This document shows, piece after piece, positions 50,192 through 58,026 of a stretch of 64,000 nt of DNA. The position numbers and the translations under genes are program-made. Below the pieces are notes generated by a model. It saw only the letters and a program-made list of their open reading frames with translations. It ran no database searches and was not told the DNA's origin. The stretch comes from Amycolatopsis sp. NBRC 101858 (GTDB lineage Bacteria > Actinomycetota > Actinomycetes > Mycobacteriales > Pseudonocardiaceae), in the NCBI RefSeq assembly GCF_030269325.1, contig NZ_BSTD01000006.1, positions 124,001 to 188,000 on the forward strand, read 5' to 3'. How positions within the stretch are numbered: the first letter of the stretch is position 1; every line of letters begins with the position of its first letter.

Positions 50192-50286
50192 TATGCCCAC
50201 GGCGACACAAAAGAGAGCTGACGCACTCGATCGTGTCGCCCCCTTTCTCTTACGGTGAGCCGACTTCCGAACACCGAAGGAGACTC

Positions 50287-50466
50287 ATGGGCAATCACAG
50301 CACCAACAACCCGCGTGGGAAAAAGCCGTGGATCGCCGCGGCAGGCGCGCTGGTCGTCGTAGTGGTCGCAGCGATCACTTTCGCATGGAACGACCACAAA
50401 CCGGCGGCCACGGTGGCAGTTGGCGGCGGTGGCGGCAACACCGGCAACACGGTCACCGTCGATTGA
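50287..50466 (+). CDS. Very small membrane protein with glycine-rich tail
   Basis: A 59-residue protein from ATG 50287, with AAGGAG at 50277-50282. Charged start (MGNHSTNNPRGKKP), one helix (WIAAAGALVVVVVAAITFAW), then a polar tail with a run of glycines and Asn/Thr (NTGNTVTVD). The good ribosome site and the flanking hairpin support a real gene. Function unknown. It is between the desaturase and module B, and ends at a strong hairpin. Confidence 0.6.
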   Translation: MGNHSTNNPRGKKPWIAAAGALVVVVVAAITFAWNDHKPAATVAVGGGGGNTGNTVTVD

Positions 50467-50473
50467 GGAAGTC

Positions 50474-50505
50474 TCGTGACCGACATGACCTCACGTCGGT
50501 CACGA
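50474..50505. terminator. Bidirectional hairpin between small membrane gene and module B
   Basis: TCGTGACCGAC (50474-50484) pairs perfectly with GTCGGTCACGA (50495-50505) around a 10-base loop. It lies between two convergent stops and can end both transcripts. Confidence 0.75.
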
Positions 50506-50506
50506 A

Positions 50507-51631
50507 TCACCACTTGAAGGCGATGCCGTAATCCTCGCGCGGATGGCAGCCTTCGCGGAAGGTGTGCCGGACGAAACCGTCCCCGACGGGAAGCAGGTGC
50601 GGGTCACCCTCCGGAGGTTGCCGCGGCCGCTCGAATTCGAGTTGTTCCGCATACCACCAGCACGCCTCGGGAAGCTGCTTCGAATCGAAGGTCAGCTGGA
50701 TGGTCAGGCCGCCCGGCGCGATGCCGTGGTGGTCGACGTCGACGTTGACCCACTTACGTTCCTCCTCGAGCTGCCCGTCGAGGGCCTCGGAGACGAACGT
50801 GTAGCGCTCGCCCTTGCGCAGGGGCCGGCGAAAACGCAGGCGCGCCAGTAGTGGGTCACCCAGGTGGTCAGTGATGACCCGGCACGCCCAGAGCGCCGAC
50901 ACTGGCAGGTCTTCCGGGTCGTGCGTCCAGCCGGTCGCCGCGTGGACGTCGTAGCCGTCGACACCGTCCTCGCAGGCGATGACGTCGCGTTCGGTGATCC
51001 GGCGGCGCACCGTCCGGCGGTGCATCACCGCCGTAACGAGCATGCGTTCCACGAACACCGGCTGCGCCCCTTCCGAAGCCGCCCGGGCCCGCCAGGCGAC
51101 GCGTTCGTTCGGAACCTCCACCGCCGCCCGGCCGATGTCGAGGTACGGCCGCCAGTCCGGAACCGAGACCAGCTTCTCCGCCAAGCGGCCCGCCAACGCC
51201 GTGAGCGACCACCGCCAGGCATGGTGCATCGGCGTCGTGGTGGTGGGTGGCGGATCGCCGAAGACGCCCGGCAGCACCATCAACTGCCGGAAGCGGTCGC
51301 CCAGCGTGGCCTTCCACGCGGTTCCGCCCGGCGGCGGGACCCGGAACGCCGCCCTCAACGTGGTGCGGCGGCGGGAATTCGCAGCCAAGCCAATCTCGTC
51401 GACGAGCAGGCCCCACACGGCGAACGCGCGCGACTCGGTCACCAATGACGCCGTCGGCGCCACCAGGGAGCGCAGCACCGCCGCCGGTTCGCCCGCCGGA
51501 TTTTCGATCGCGTCACGGAGGAAGTGAAGCGGCTCGCCGTCTTTGCGTCTCGCCAACCAGCGCAGCGCGGCTTCGACTGCCCCAGACGAAGCCGCATCGT
51601 CAACCGGCTCGCTGCCCATGCCGATGGTCAT
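50507..51631 (-). CDS. Soluble protein with shared DGVD domain (module B)
   Basis: A 374-residue protein. The ATG at 51631 is preceded by GGAGG with 6-base spacing. Residues 1-190 are of unknown type, with helical parts and SLVTESRAFAVWGLLVDEI, RRRTTLRAAFRVPPPGGTAW and a Pro/Thr run PPPTTTTP; I see no helix-turn-helix. Residues about 195-374 align with the module A protein: RRRITERDVIACEDGVDGYDVHAA (DGVD at 222-225), CRVI...RPLRKGERYTFV, LPEACWW, and YGIAFKW at the end. It diverges from a 57-residue membrane protein, repeating the module A layout without an obvious DNA-binding domain. Function unknown. Confidence 0.65.
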   Translation of the reverse strand: MTIGMGSEPVDDAASSGAVEAALRWLARRKDGEPLHFLRDAIENPAGEPAAVLRSLVAPTASLVTESRAFAVWGLLVDEIGLAANSRRRTTLRAAFRVPPPGGTAWKATLGDRFRQLMVLPGVFGDPPPTTTTPMHHAWRWSLTALAGRLAEKLVSVPDWRPYLDIGRAAVEVPNERVAWRARAASEGAQPVFVERMLVTAVMHRRTVRRRITERDVIACEDGVDGYDVHAATGWTHDPEDLPVSALWACRVITDHLGDPLLARLRFRRPLRKGERYTFVSEALDGQLEEERKWVNVDVDHHGIAPGGLTIQLTFDSKQLPEACWWYAEQLEFERPRQPPEGDPHLLPVGDGFVRHTFREGCHPREDYGIAFKW

Positions 51632-51716
51632 GGCTTCCTCCGCTACCCGACGAAGATCAACAATTCTCGACAACGGCGAGCCGTGGCCTGCCACCGGTCA
51701 CCATTTGCCCCGTGGC

Positions 51717-51726
51717 GTACTAGTAC
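51717..51726. promoter_or_regulatory. GTACTAGTAC palindrome upstream of module B membrane gene
   Basis: A perfect 10-base palindrome, with GG and CC one base further out on each side. It lies 20 bases upstream of the GTG at 51747, in the 115-base gap between divergent starts. Such sites often bind GntR- or XRE-type regulators; the binding protein here is unknown. Confidence 0.45.
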
Positions 51727-51746
51727 ACCGATAAAGGGGTAGCACA

Positions 51747-51920
51747 GTGACCGAGGGGAAGACAAGCGAACCTGCTCCGGGCCGCAGCCTGCGGGAATTG
51801 ATCAAAGTCGGTCTGAGCGGAATCGGCGGGCTCTACCTGATCACCGGCTCGCTGGCCGTGACCGCGATCGGCGCGGTCGTGGCTCTCGCGCTCGCCGCGG
51901 CGCAACGAACCGCCAAATAA
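51747..51920 (+). CDS. 57-residue membrane protein (module B partner)
   Basis: A GTG at 51747 with AAAGGGG about 6-12 bases upstream opens a 57-residue frame: short charged start (MTEGKTSEPAPGRSLREL), then a hydrophobic hairpin or single long helix (VGLSGIGGLYLITGSLAV, then IGAVVALALAAA), and a basic end QRTAK. The stop is immediately followed by the convergent ATP-grasp stop. The beginning (RSLRELIKVG) loosely resembles RPRTLVEVG of the module A membrane protein. Unknown function; real-gene status is supported by the ribosome site and the repeated layout. Confidence 0.6.
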   Translation: MTEGKTSEPAPGRSLRELIKVGLSGIGGLYLITGSLAVTAIGAVVALALAAAQRTAK

Positions 51921-52781
51921 CTACGCCAGCTGCTGCCGCACCGCCGAAGCGAAGCGCAGCGCTGCCGCCTCGTCCGTCTGGCGGAAGCCCAGCGACGGCT
52001 CCGTCAGCTCCAGCTCCAGCAGCAACGGCTTCCCGTCCGCGCCGCGGACCACGTCCACCCGCGCGTACAGCAGCTCGGCCCGCAGGATCCCCAGCAACGC
52101 CGAAGCCGCGTCCAGCACGTCCTCGGCCAGCGCCACCGCGTCGGCCGGCGGCGAAGCCGGCTCCAGCTTCTCCGACAGGTACAGCCCCGATGAGTCCATC
52201 GTGGACCCCAGCATCGCGGCCTTCGAGAACGCGTGCGAGTAGAACCCGCCCAGGTAAACCAAAGCCAGCTCACCGGACGTGTCCACACTGGACTGGTACG
52301 GCTGGATCAGCGCCGTGTGACCGTCGGCGTGCAAGGCCGCCACGTGCGCGGATGCGTCGGCGCCAGCCGCGAACCGGGCTGCGCCGCGGGAACCCGCGCC
52401 CACCGAGGGCTTCACCACGAAGTCCGACGAGGGGAAACGGGCAGTCTCACCCGGTGCGGCCAAGACCGTCGGGACCACCGCCACACCCGCGTCCAGCAGC
52501 TCGAGCAGGTACGACTTGTCCGTGTTCCAGCGAACGACGCCAAAGGGGTTGTACAACGCGGGCACCGACTCGCACCACGCGAGGAACTCCGAGCGCCGGG
52601 CCGCGTAGTCCCACGTCGCGCGCAGGATCACCGCGTCCGCCGACTCGAAGTCGGCCGAAGAGTCCCACGCCGCCCACGAGACCGAGAAGCCCAGCGACGA
52701 CAAAGCAGGCACCAGGGCGTCGTCGTCGCCGTCGCCCGAGGGCAACTCCGCGCAGCCGACCAGGATCGCCGTGCGGTTCAC
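51921..52781 (-). CDS. ATP-grasp domain protein
   Basis: A 286-residue protein from GTG 52781. The N-terminal Rossmann-like part (AILVGCAELPSGDGDDDALVPALSSLGF, DAVILRATWDYAARRSEFL) and the ATP-grasp segments (NPFGVVRWNTDKSYLLELLDAGV, DFVVKPSVGAGSRGAARF, LIQPYQSSVDTSGELALVYLGGFYSHAF, LLLELELTEPSLGF) resemble RimK/glutathione-synthetase-like ligases. The acid residues for Mg-ATP (ELELTEP) are present. It would join a carboxylate to an amine or thiol; the substrate is unknown. Its start overlaps the stop of the 99-residue protein upstream (GTGA). Confidence 0.85.
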   Translation of the reverse strand: MNRTAILVGCAELPSGDGDDDALVPALSSLGFSVSWAAWDSSADFESADAVILRATWDYAARRSEFLAWCESVPALYNPFGVVRWNTDKSYLLELLDAGVAVVPTVLAAPGETARFPSSDFVVKPSVGAGSRGAARFAAGADASAHVAALHADGHTALIQPYQSSVDTSGELALVYLGGFYSHAFSKAAMLGSTMDSSGLYLSEKLEPASPPADAVALAEDVLDAASALLGILRAELLYARVDVVRGADGKPLLLELELTEPSLGFRQTDEAAALRFASAVRQQLA

Positions 52782-53077
52782 CGGCCCGCCATCTTGCGGC
52801 GGTGCTCCGGGCCGATCTTCGTCCGCTTGACCGTCTCCGCGTCCCACGTCGCCGGTGAGAGGTCCTCGACCGCCTCGACCAGCGCCTCGCCCGTCGCCAC
52901 CGAGGGCACCACGACGTCGCCGAGAGCGCCGTCGGCGCCGACCAGCACCACGCGCGCGCCGGCCCGGCCGATGTTCTCCACCACCGCGCGGGACGGCTTG
53001 CCGTGCGCCTTCACGAACTTGCGGGCCGCGCCCAGCTGCGCGCTGGTCGGCGAGACAGTCTCTTCGGAATCAGACAC
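52778..53077 (-). CDS. Small conserved hypothetical protein
   Basis: A 99-residue soluble protein from GTG 53077: QLGAARKFVKAHGKPSRAVVENIGRAGARVVLVGADGALGDVVV then LVEAVEDLSPATWDAETVKRTKIGPEHRRKMAG. Mixed alpha-beta character, basic end. I do not recognise a family. It is translationally coupled to the ATP-grasp gene, so a shared task is likely. Short intergenic gap (93 bases) to the divergent qor gene. Confidence 0.6.
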   Translation of the reverse strand: MSDSEETVSPTSAQLGAARKFVKAHGKPSRAVVENIGRAGARVVLVGADGALGDVVVPSVATGEALVEAVEDLSPATWDAETVKRTKIGPEHRRKMAGR

Positions 53078-53170
53078 GTCCCGAACGATAACCAAAGACC
53101 GGCCGGAACGCGGAACAGCGTGGCGTCGGCCATAGTTGTGCCGGGGAGAACACCGACCCGAGGAGGACGC

Positions 53171-54139
53171 ATGCCCACCGCAGTGCAGGTGACGAAGACC
53201 GGCGGCCCGGAAGTGCTCGAAGCGGCCGAAGTGGACGTCCGCGCCCCGGAGGCCGGCGAACTGCTGGTCGACGTCGCCGCGGCCGGCGTCAACTACATCG
53301 ACACCTACCAGCGTCAGGGCATCTACCCGATCGACCTGCCGTTCGTCCTCGGGCTCGAGGGCGCGGGCACGGTCGTCGAGGCCGCGCCCGGGACCGGGTT
53401 CGAGGCCGGCGACCGCGTCGCCTGGCAGGGCTCGCTCGGCAGCTACGCGGCGCGCAAGATCGTGCCGGCGGAAATCGCCGTGAAGGTACCCGAAGGTGTC
53501 TCGCTGGAGACCGCCGCCGCGACCATGCTCCAGGGCATGACGGCGCACTACCTGGTCGCCTCGACGTTCGAGGTAAAGCCCGGCCACGACGTGCTGGTGC
53601 ACGCGGCCGCGGGCGGCGTCGGCCTGCTGCTGGTGCAGCTGGCGAAGGCGCGCGGCGCCCGGGTGATCGGCACCGTGTCGACCGAGGAGAAGGAGAAGCT
53701 CGCCCGCGAAGCCGGCGCCGACGAGGTGATCCGCTACGACCGCGACGACTTCGCGAAGCTCACCCGCGAGCTGACCGGCGGCGACGGCGTCGACGTCGTG
53801 TACGACGGCGTCGGCAAGGACACCGTCGACGGCAGCCTCGCCAGCCTCAAGATCCGCGGCCTGCTGGCGCTGTTCGGCGCGTCGAGCGGCCCGGTCCCGC
53901 CGATCGACCCGCAACGCCTCAACTCCGGCGGCTCGCTGTACCTGACCCGCCCGACATCGGCGCACTACACGCGCAGCCGCGAGGAGATCGACTGGCGGTC
54001 CAAGGAGCTGTTCGACGCGGTCCAGGCGGGCGACCTCACCATCCGCATCGGCGGCAAGTACCCGCTGGCCGACGCGCGCCAGGCCCACGAAGACCTGCAG
54101 GCCCGCCGCACGACCGGCAAGCTCCTGCTCATCCCTTAG
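53171..54139 (+). CDS. qor: Quinone oxidoreductase (NADPH, MDR family)
   Basis: A 322-residue MDR protein. The start ATG 53171 has AGGAGG five bases upstream. AAAGVNYIDTYQRQGIYP and LPFVLGLEGAGTVVE mark quinone oxidoreductases; the NADPH loop is VLVHAAAGGVGLLLVQLAKARGARVIGT; the tail ends GKLLLIP. No zinc ligands. It reduces quinones with NADPH. The same gene is found next to ctaB in M. tuberculosis (Rv1454c). It overlaps the convergent nuclease-like gene by 11 bases. Confidence 0.92.
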   Translation: MPTAVQVTKTGGPEVLEAAEVDVRAPEAGELLVDVAAAGVNYIDTYQRQGIYPIDLPFVLGLEGAGTVVEAAPGTGFEAGDRVAWQGSLGSYAARKIVPAEIAVKVPEGVSLETAAATMLQGMTAHYLVASTFEVKPGHDVLVHAAAGGVGLLLVQLAKARGARVIGTVSTEEKEKLAREAGADEVIRYDRDDFAKLTRELTGGDGVDVVYDGVGKDTVDGSLASLKIRGLLALFGASSGPVPPIDPQRLNSGGSLYLTRPTSAHYTRSREEIDWRSKELFDAVQAGDLTIRIGGKYPLADARQAHEDLQARRTTGKLLLIP

Positions 54140-55142
54140 CCCAGCGCCGCTCGAGGTCTCCGCGAAGCGTGGCCGGTTCGAGCGCCTGCCATTCCGACTC
54201 CCCGTAGAGGACGACGATCGGCCGGTGCTTGAGTCCGGACACGGCTTCGCGGATCCGGCGCCGGTGGTTCTCGGGCAACCGGCTGCCTTCACGAACCACC
54301 AGGATCACGGCGGACCGGATCGTGCGAGCCGGATACCGCTGAGTGAGCTGTTCGGCGACCGTCGAGACCGCCGACGCGCTCTCGCGAATGCGGTTGCCGA
54401 AGTTCTTCGCGTCCGTGATCTTCAGCTCGAACAGCGTGAGCTGGTCGCGCTGCAGATCGTCGAGCACGACATCGACTGCCGTGAACTCCGGGCGGACATC
54501 CCGAAGCAGTTCAGCTTCCGGCCACGCCGATGCGAGCCGGGACACAAGGGCATCCTCGACCCGCGCGATCCAGCGAAAGACATCGCGCCCGGTCGCGACG
54601 GGCGGTTCATCCACCGGCGGAGCCGGCTCTTCGGGTTCGGGTTCGGCCGTTTCGGGTTCTTCCGCGGCCTCCTCGTCACCGTCCTCCCGGTGATGTGACC
54701 TGTCGTCCCGTACGAGCTCTTCGGCTTCCTGTTCCAGCTCCTCGGCCTTTTCGGCGGCAGTCATCTGCATCGCGGCCAGCTCGGCGTGGATCTTGTCCCG
54801 CTCGCCCTCGATCTTGCCCAGCTCGGCACGGTCCTTGGCGTCCAGCTCCAGCTGCTTTCTCTGCCAGCCGACCAGTCCCCACGCCGCGAGCCCGACTCCG
54901 AGCGCCGCGAGCGCACCGAGCACCCAAGGTGCCCAGTGCGTCGCGGCGAGCACGATCTGCTGCTTCCGCTCGATGGCGGCCCGGGCGGCCGGGGTCAGCT
55001 TCGCCAGCTTGTCCTGCTCGACGAGCAGGTCACTCTGGGTCTGCAGCAGGAAGCCGCCGATGCCGAGGGAGGCGACCACGATCGCGACACCGAGCGTCGT
55101 CAAGTACTTCCGGAAGTGTCCCTGGTCGGTCGGGGAAAGCAC
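54129..55142 (-). CDS. Membrane-anchored PD-(D/E)xK nuclease-like protein
   Basis: A 337-residue protein from GTG 55142. Two membrane helices (about 15-33 and 70-92), a charged coiled coil (95-145), a linker of Glu/Pro/Asp (150-182), and a cytoplasmic alpha-beta domain (185-337). The last contains Asp224 in TAVDVVLDD and, after a spacer, E239-L-K241 in LTLFELKITD, the D...ExK pattern of restriction-endonuclease-fold nucleases, then helices with many Arg. It lies 1 base after the FKBP stop. The nuclease assignment rests on the motif and fold look only; some members of this superfamily are inactive sensors. Target unknown. Confidence 0.55.
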   Translation of the reverse strand: MLSPTDQGHFRKYLTTLGVAIVVASLGIGGFLLQTQSDLLVEQDKLAKLTPAARAAIERKQQIVLAATHWAPWVLGALAALGVGLAAWGLVGWQRKQLELDAKDRAELGKIEGERDKIHAELAAMQMTAAEKAEELEQEAEELVRDDRSHHREDGDEEAAEEPETAEPEPEEPAPPVDEPPVATGRDVFRWIARVEDALVSRLASAWPEAELLRDVRPEFTAVDVVLDDLQRDQLTLFELKITDAKNFGNRIRESASAVSTVAEQLTQRYPARTIRSAVILVVREGSRLPENHRRRIREAVSGLKHRPIVVLYGESEWQALEPATLRGDLERRWAKG

Positions 55143-55143
55143 C

Positions 55144-55710
55144 TCAGCCCTTGTCGGACGGGACCGAAACCGCGTCGGTGACGAAGACCAGTGTCTCGTT
55201 CGGCTTGATGCCCTGGCCGCCCTCGCCGTACGCGAGGTCCGGCGGGATGATCAGCAGGCGGCGGCCGCCCTGCTTGATGCCCGCCAGGCCCTGGTCCCAG
55301 CCCGGGATGACCTCGCCCGCGCCGAGGTTCAGGTCGAACGTCTCGCCGCGGTCGAACGAGCTGTCCAGCTTCTGCTTGTCCGACCACGTCACGAGCAGGT
55401 AGTTCATCTTCAGCTTCTGCCCGGCCTTCGCGGGGCTGCCGGTGCCCTCGGACAGGTCCTTGGTGACCAGCTTCTTCGGCGGGTCGCAGTCGTCGGGGAT
55501 GGTGATCGTCGGCACCTCGCCGAACTTCCCCGTCGTCTTGATGTCGTCCGCGGTGCACTCGCGGCCCTTGCTCTGGGTCGCCTGGGCGGCGCCGGACGAC
55601 GGGACGGGCGGGCCCGCCGGGGCGGCCGTCTGGGGTTTGGCGTCCTGGCCGCACGCGGCCAGCGACAGCGCCGCCGCGGCGACGACCACGATCTTCCCGA
55701 TCTTCTGCAT
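55144..55710 (-). CDS. FKBP-type peptidyl-prolyl cis-trans isomerase, lipoprotein
   Basis: A 188-residue protein from ATG 55710. A signal peptide ends in the lipobox LSLAAC, then a Pro/Ala/Ser-rich linker and two cysteines (RECTADD and DDCDPPKK). The FKBP domain shows LKMNYLLVTWSDKQKLDSSFDRGETFDLNLGAGEVIPGWDQGLAGIKQGGRRLLIIPPDLAYGEGG, with the YGEGG and IPGW binding-pocket residues. It folds proteins on the outer membrane face. The nuclease-like gene follows directly. Confidence 0.93.
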   Translation of the reverse strand: MQKIGKIVVVAAAALSLAACGQDAKPQTAAPAGPPVPSSGAAQATQSKGRECTADDIKTTGKFGEVPTITIPDDCDPPKKLVTKDLSEGTGSPAKAGQKLKMNYLLVTWSDKQKLDSSFDRGETFDLNLGAGEVIPGWDQGLAGIKQGGRRLLIIPPDLAYGEGGQGIKPNETLVFVTDAVSVPSDKG

Positions 55711-55720
55711 GCCGGGCACC

Positions 55721-57964
55721 CTAGCCAAGCACGGAGAGTGCCGGGACGTCGTCACCCGTGGCGACCACGCCGAGCCGCCGCGTAGCCCGCGTCAGGGCCA
55801 CGTACAGGTCGTTGAGCCCGCGCGGCGAGCCCGCCACGACCTCGTCCGGCGCGACCAGCACCACCGAGTCGAACTCCAGGCCCTTCGCCCGCTCGACGGT
55901 CAGCACGCTCAGCCGCTCGTCGTGCTCCGCAAGCCACGACGACACCTCGTCGAACCGGTGCGCGGGCACCAGGACCGCCACCGTGCCACCGTCCACTTCG
56001 GACAGCTCGCGCGCCACCAGCCCGGGCAGCTCAGCGGCGAGGGAAGCCGGCCGCGCCGACCACGGCGGCACCCCGGTCTCCCGCACCGAAGACGGCGCCG
56101 ACAACGCCGGGTCGACCTCGGCGAGCACGCGGGCGGCGACCGCCATGATCTCCGCGGGCGTGCGGTAGTTCACGGTCAGCTGCTCGAGCCGCCACCGGTC
56201 CGCGACGTACGGCGAGAGCGCCTCGTCCCACGACCGCGCGCCGCCGGCCGCGCCGGTCTGCGCGACGTCCCCGACCAGCGTCATCGACCGGTTCGGCGAC
56301 CGGCGCATGAGCAGCCGCCAGTCCATCGCCGACAGCTCCTGGGCCTCGTCGACGATCACGTGCCCGAACGTCCAGGTCCGGTCCTGCGCGGCGCGCTGGG
56401 CCGCGGTCAGCTCGCTGCGCTCCACCTGGCGTTCGGCGAACAGCTCGGCGTCGAGGACGTCGGAGACGCGCAGCAGCTCTTCGTCGATGATCTCCTCGTC
56501 CTGCTCGAGGATGTCGAGCACGCCCTCGGCGTACGCGCGGTCCTCGCGCTCACGGCGTTTGCGCTCGACGCGGGCCTCGGTGTCGTCGACGCCGATCAGC
56601 TCGGCCAGCTCGTCGAGCAGCGGCACGTCGGCCGGCGTCCACTTCGCGTCGCGGCCGCTCTCGAGCAGCGCGCGGTCCTCCTCCGAGAGCAGCTTCCGGG
56701 CGGCGACGGAGAGCCGTTCGCGGTCGGCGAACAGGTCGTCGAGCACGCCTTCCGGGGTCAGCACCGGCCAGAGCGAGTTCAGCGCCGCCGCGACGTTCTC
56801 GTCGGCGGCCAGCTCGGCTCGGATGTCGGCCAGGTCCTGCCCGTCGAGCAGGTCGTCCCCCAGCTTCCGGGCGGCCTGGCGGGTCAGCGCGTCGAGGACG
56901 TCGGACACGAACAGCCGCCGCGCCGGGTTGTGCGGCCGCCGCGAACGGCGGGCGCGGGTCCGGGCGTCGGTGCAAGTCTTCCGGTCCAGCCGCAGCACGT
57001 CGTGCTCGTACTCGATCTCCAGGACCGGTTCGGGCACGCGCTGGCGGTCGCGGACGGCGTTGGCGAGGACGTCCGCCATCACGAGCCGCCCCTTGACCTC
57101 GGTGGTCTCGCGCGGCTCGACGCCGACGGCGTCCAGGCCCGGGTAGAGCTGCCCGATCGTGGCGAGCAGCACGCCGGTCTCGCCGAGCGACGGCAGCACC
57201 TGGCCGATGTAGCGCAGGAACGTGCTGTTCGGCCCGACGACGAGCACGCCGCGCGTGGTGAGCTGCTGGCGGTGCGTGTAGAGCAGGTAGGCCGCGCGGT
57301 GCAGCGCGACGGCGGTCTTGCCCGTGCCGGGCCCGCCCTGCACGACCATGACGCCGCCCAGCGGGGCGCGGATGATCCGGTCCTGCTCGGCCTGGATGGT
57401 GGCGACGATGTCGCTCATCTCGCCGGTGCGCCGCTGTTCGAGCGCGGCGAGCAGCGCCGCCTCGCCGGCCAGCCCGAGGTCCTGGCCCTGGTCGGCGGCG
57501 GTGAGGTCGAGGATCTCGTCGTCGAAGCCGGTGACCTTGCGGGTCAGCGACCGCAGGTGCCGGCGCCGCCGCACCCCTTCGGGTGACGCGGCGGTGGCGA
57601 GGTAGAACGGCCGCGCGACGGGTGCCCGCCAGTCGACGAGCAGCGGCCGGTAGTCGTCGTCTTCGTCGAAGAGCCCGAGCCGGCCGATGTAGGTGGTCTC
57701 CTCGGCGGTGCCGGGGACGAAGTCGAGACGGCCGAAGGCCAGCCCCTGCTCGACGGAGCCGAGCTGGGCGAGCCGGTCGGTGTAGAGGGTGGTGGCGACG
57801 TCGCGTTCGGTGCGGGCCTGCGGGGTGCCGCCGGTCTGGCGGAGGGTCTCGTCGAGGCGCCGCTGGGCCTCGGCGCGTTCGGCGTCGAGCTTCGCGTAGA
57901 GGGTGGTGACGTAGGCCTGCTCGCGGGCGAGCTCGGCGGTGAAGCCGTCCGAGGACACGGACAA
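55721..57964 (-). CDS. helR: HelD-like RNA polymerase-recycling ATPase (HelR type)
   Basis: A 747-residue UvrD-like SF1 ATPase. The N-terminal coiled coil (AELAREQAYVTTLYAKLDAERAEAQRRL) and the GRLGLFDEDDDYRPLLVDWRAPVARPFY segment are HelD hallmarks. Walker A is GGPGTGKTA; later HVIVDEAQELSAMDWRLLMRR (Walker B), DVAQTG and VALTRATRRLGVV (motif VI). HelD proteins free stalled RNA polymerase from DNA; actinobacterial HelR also protects against rifampicin. A TTG at 57964 (spaced 5 from AGGA) or a GTG at 57958 starts it. I assign HelR rather than a DNA helicase from these features; biochemical role inferred. Confidence 0.85.
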   Translation of the reverse strand: MSVSSDGFTAELAREQAYVTTLYAKLDAERAEAQRRLDETLRQTGGTPQARTERDVATTLYTDRLAQLGSVEQGLAFGRLDFVPGTAEETTYIGRLGLFDEDDDYRPLLVDWRAPVARPFYLATAASPEGVRRRRHLRSLTRKVTGFDDEILDLTAADQGQDLGLAGEAALLAALEQRRTGEMSDIVATIQAEQDRIIRAPLGGVMVVQGGPGTGKTAVALHRAAYLLYTHRQQLTTRGVLVVGPNSTFLRYIGQVLPSLGETGVLLATIGQLYPGLDAVGVEPRETTEVKGRLVMADVLANAVRDRQRVPEPVLEIEYEHDVLRLDRKTCTDARTRARRSRRPHNPARRLFVSDVLDALTRQAARKLGDDLLDGQDLADIRAELAADENVAAALNSLWPVLTPEGVLDDLFADRERLSVAARKLLSEEDRALLESGRDAKWTPADVPLLDELAELIGVDDTEARVERKRREREDRAYAEGVLDILEQDEEIIDEELLRVSDVLDAELFAERQVERSELTAAQRAAQDRTWTFGHVIVDEAQELSAMDWRLLMRRSPNRSMTLVGDVAQTGAAGGARSWDEALSPYVADRWRLEQLTVNYRTPAEIMAVAARVLAEVDPALSAPSSVRETGVPPWSARPASLAAELPGLVARELSEVDGGTVAVLVPAHRFDEVSSWLAEHDERLSVLTVERAKGLEFDSVVLVAPDEVVAGSPRGLNDLYVALTRATRRLGVVATGDDVPALSVLG

Positions 57965-58026
57965 GAGGATCCTGCTTTCGCCTCAAGGAAAAGAGCCAGC
58001 CAAGTTTAACGGCGCACGCGGCGCGA

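Noticed and set aside
47933..50200. Long minus-strand frame opposite ctaA and the desaturase
   Set aside because: Antisense shadow; it also spans the intergenic regions without any domain, while ctaA and the desaturase are unambiguous.
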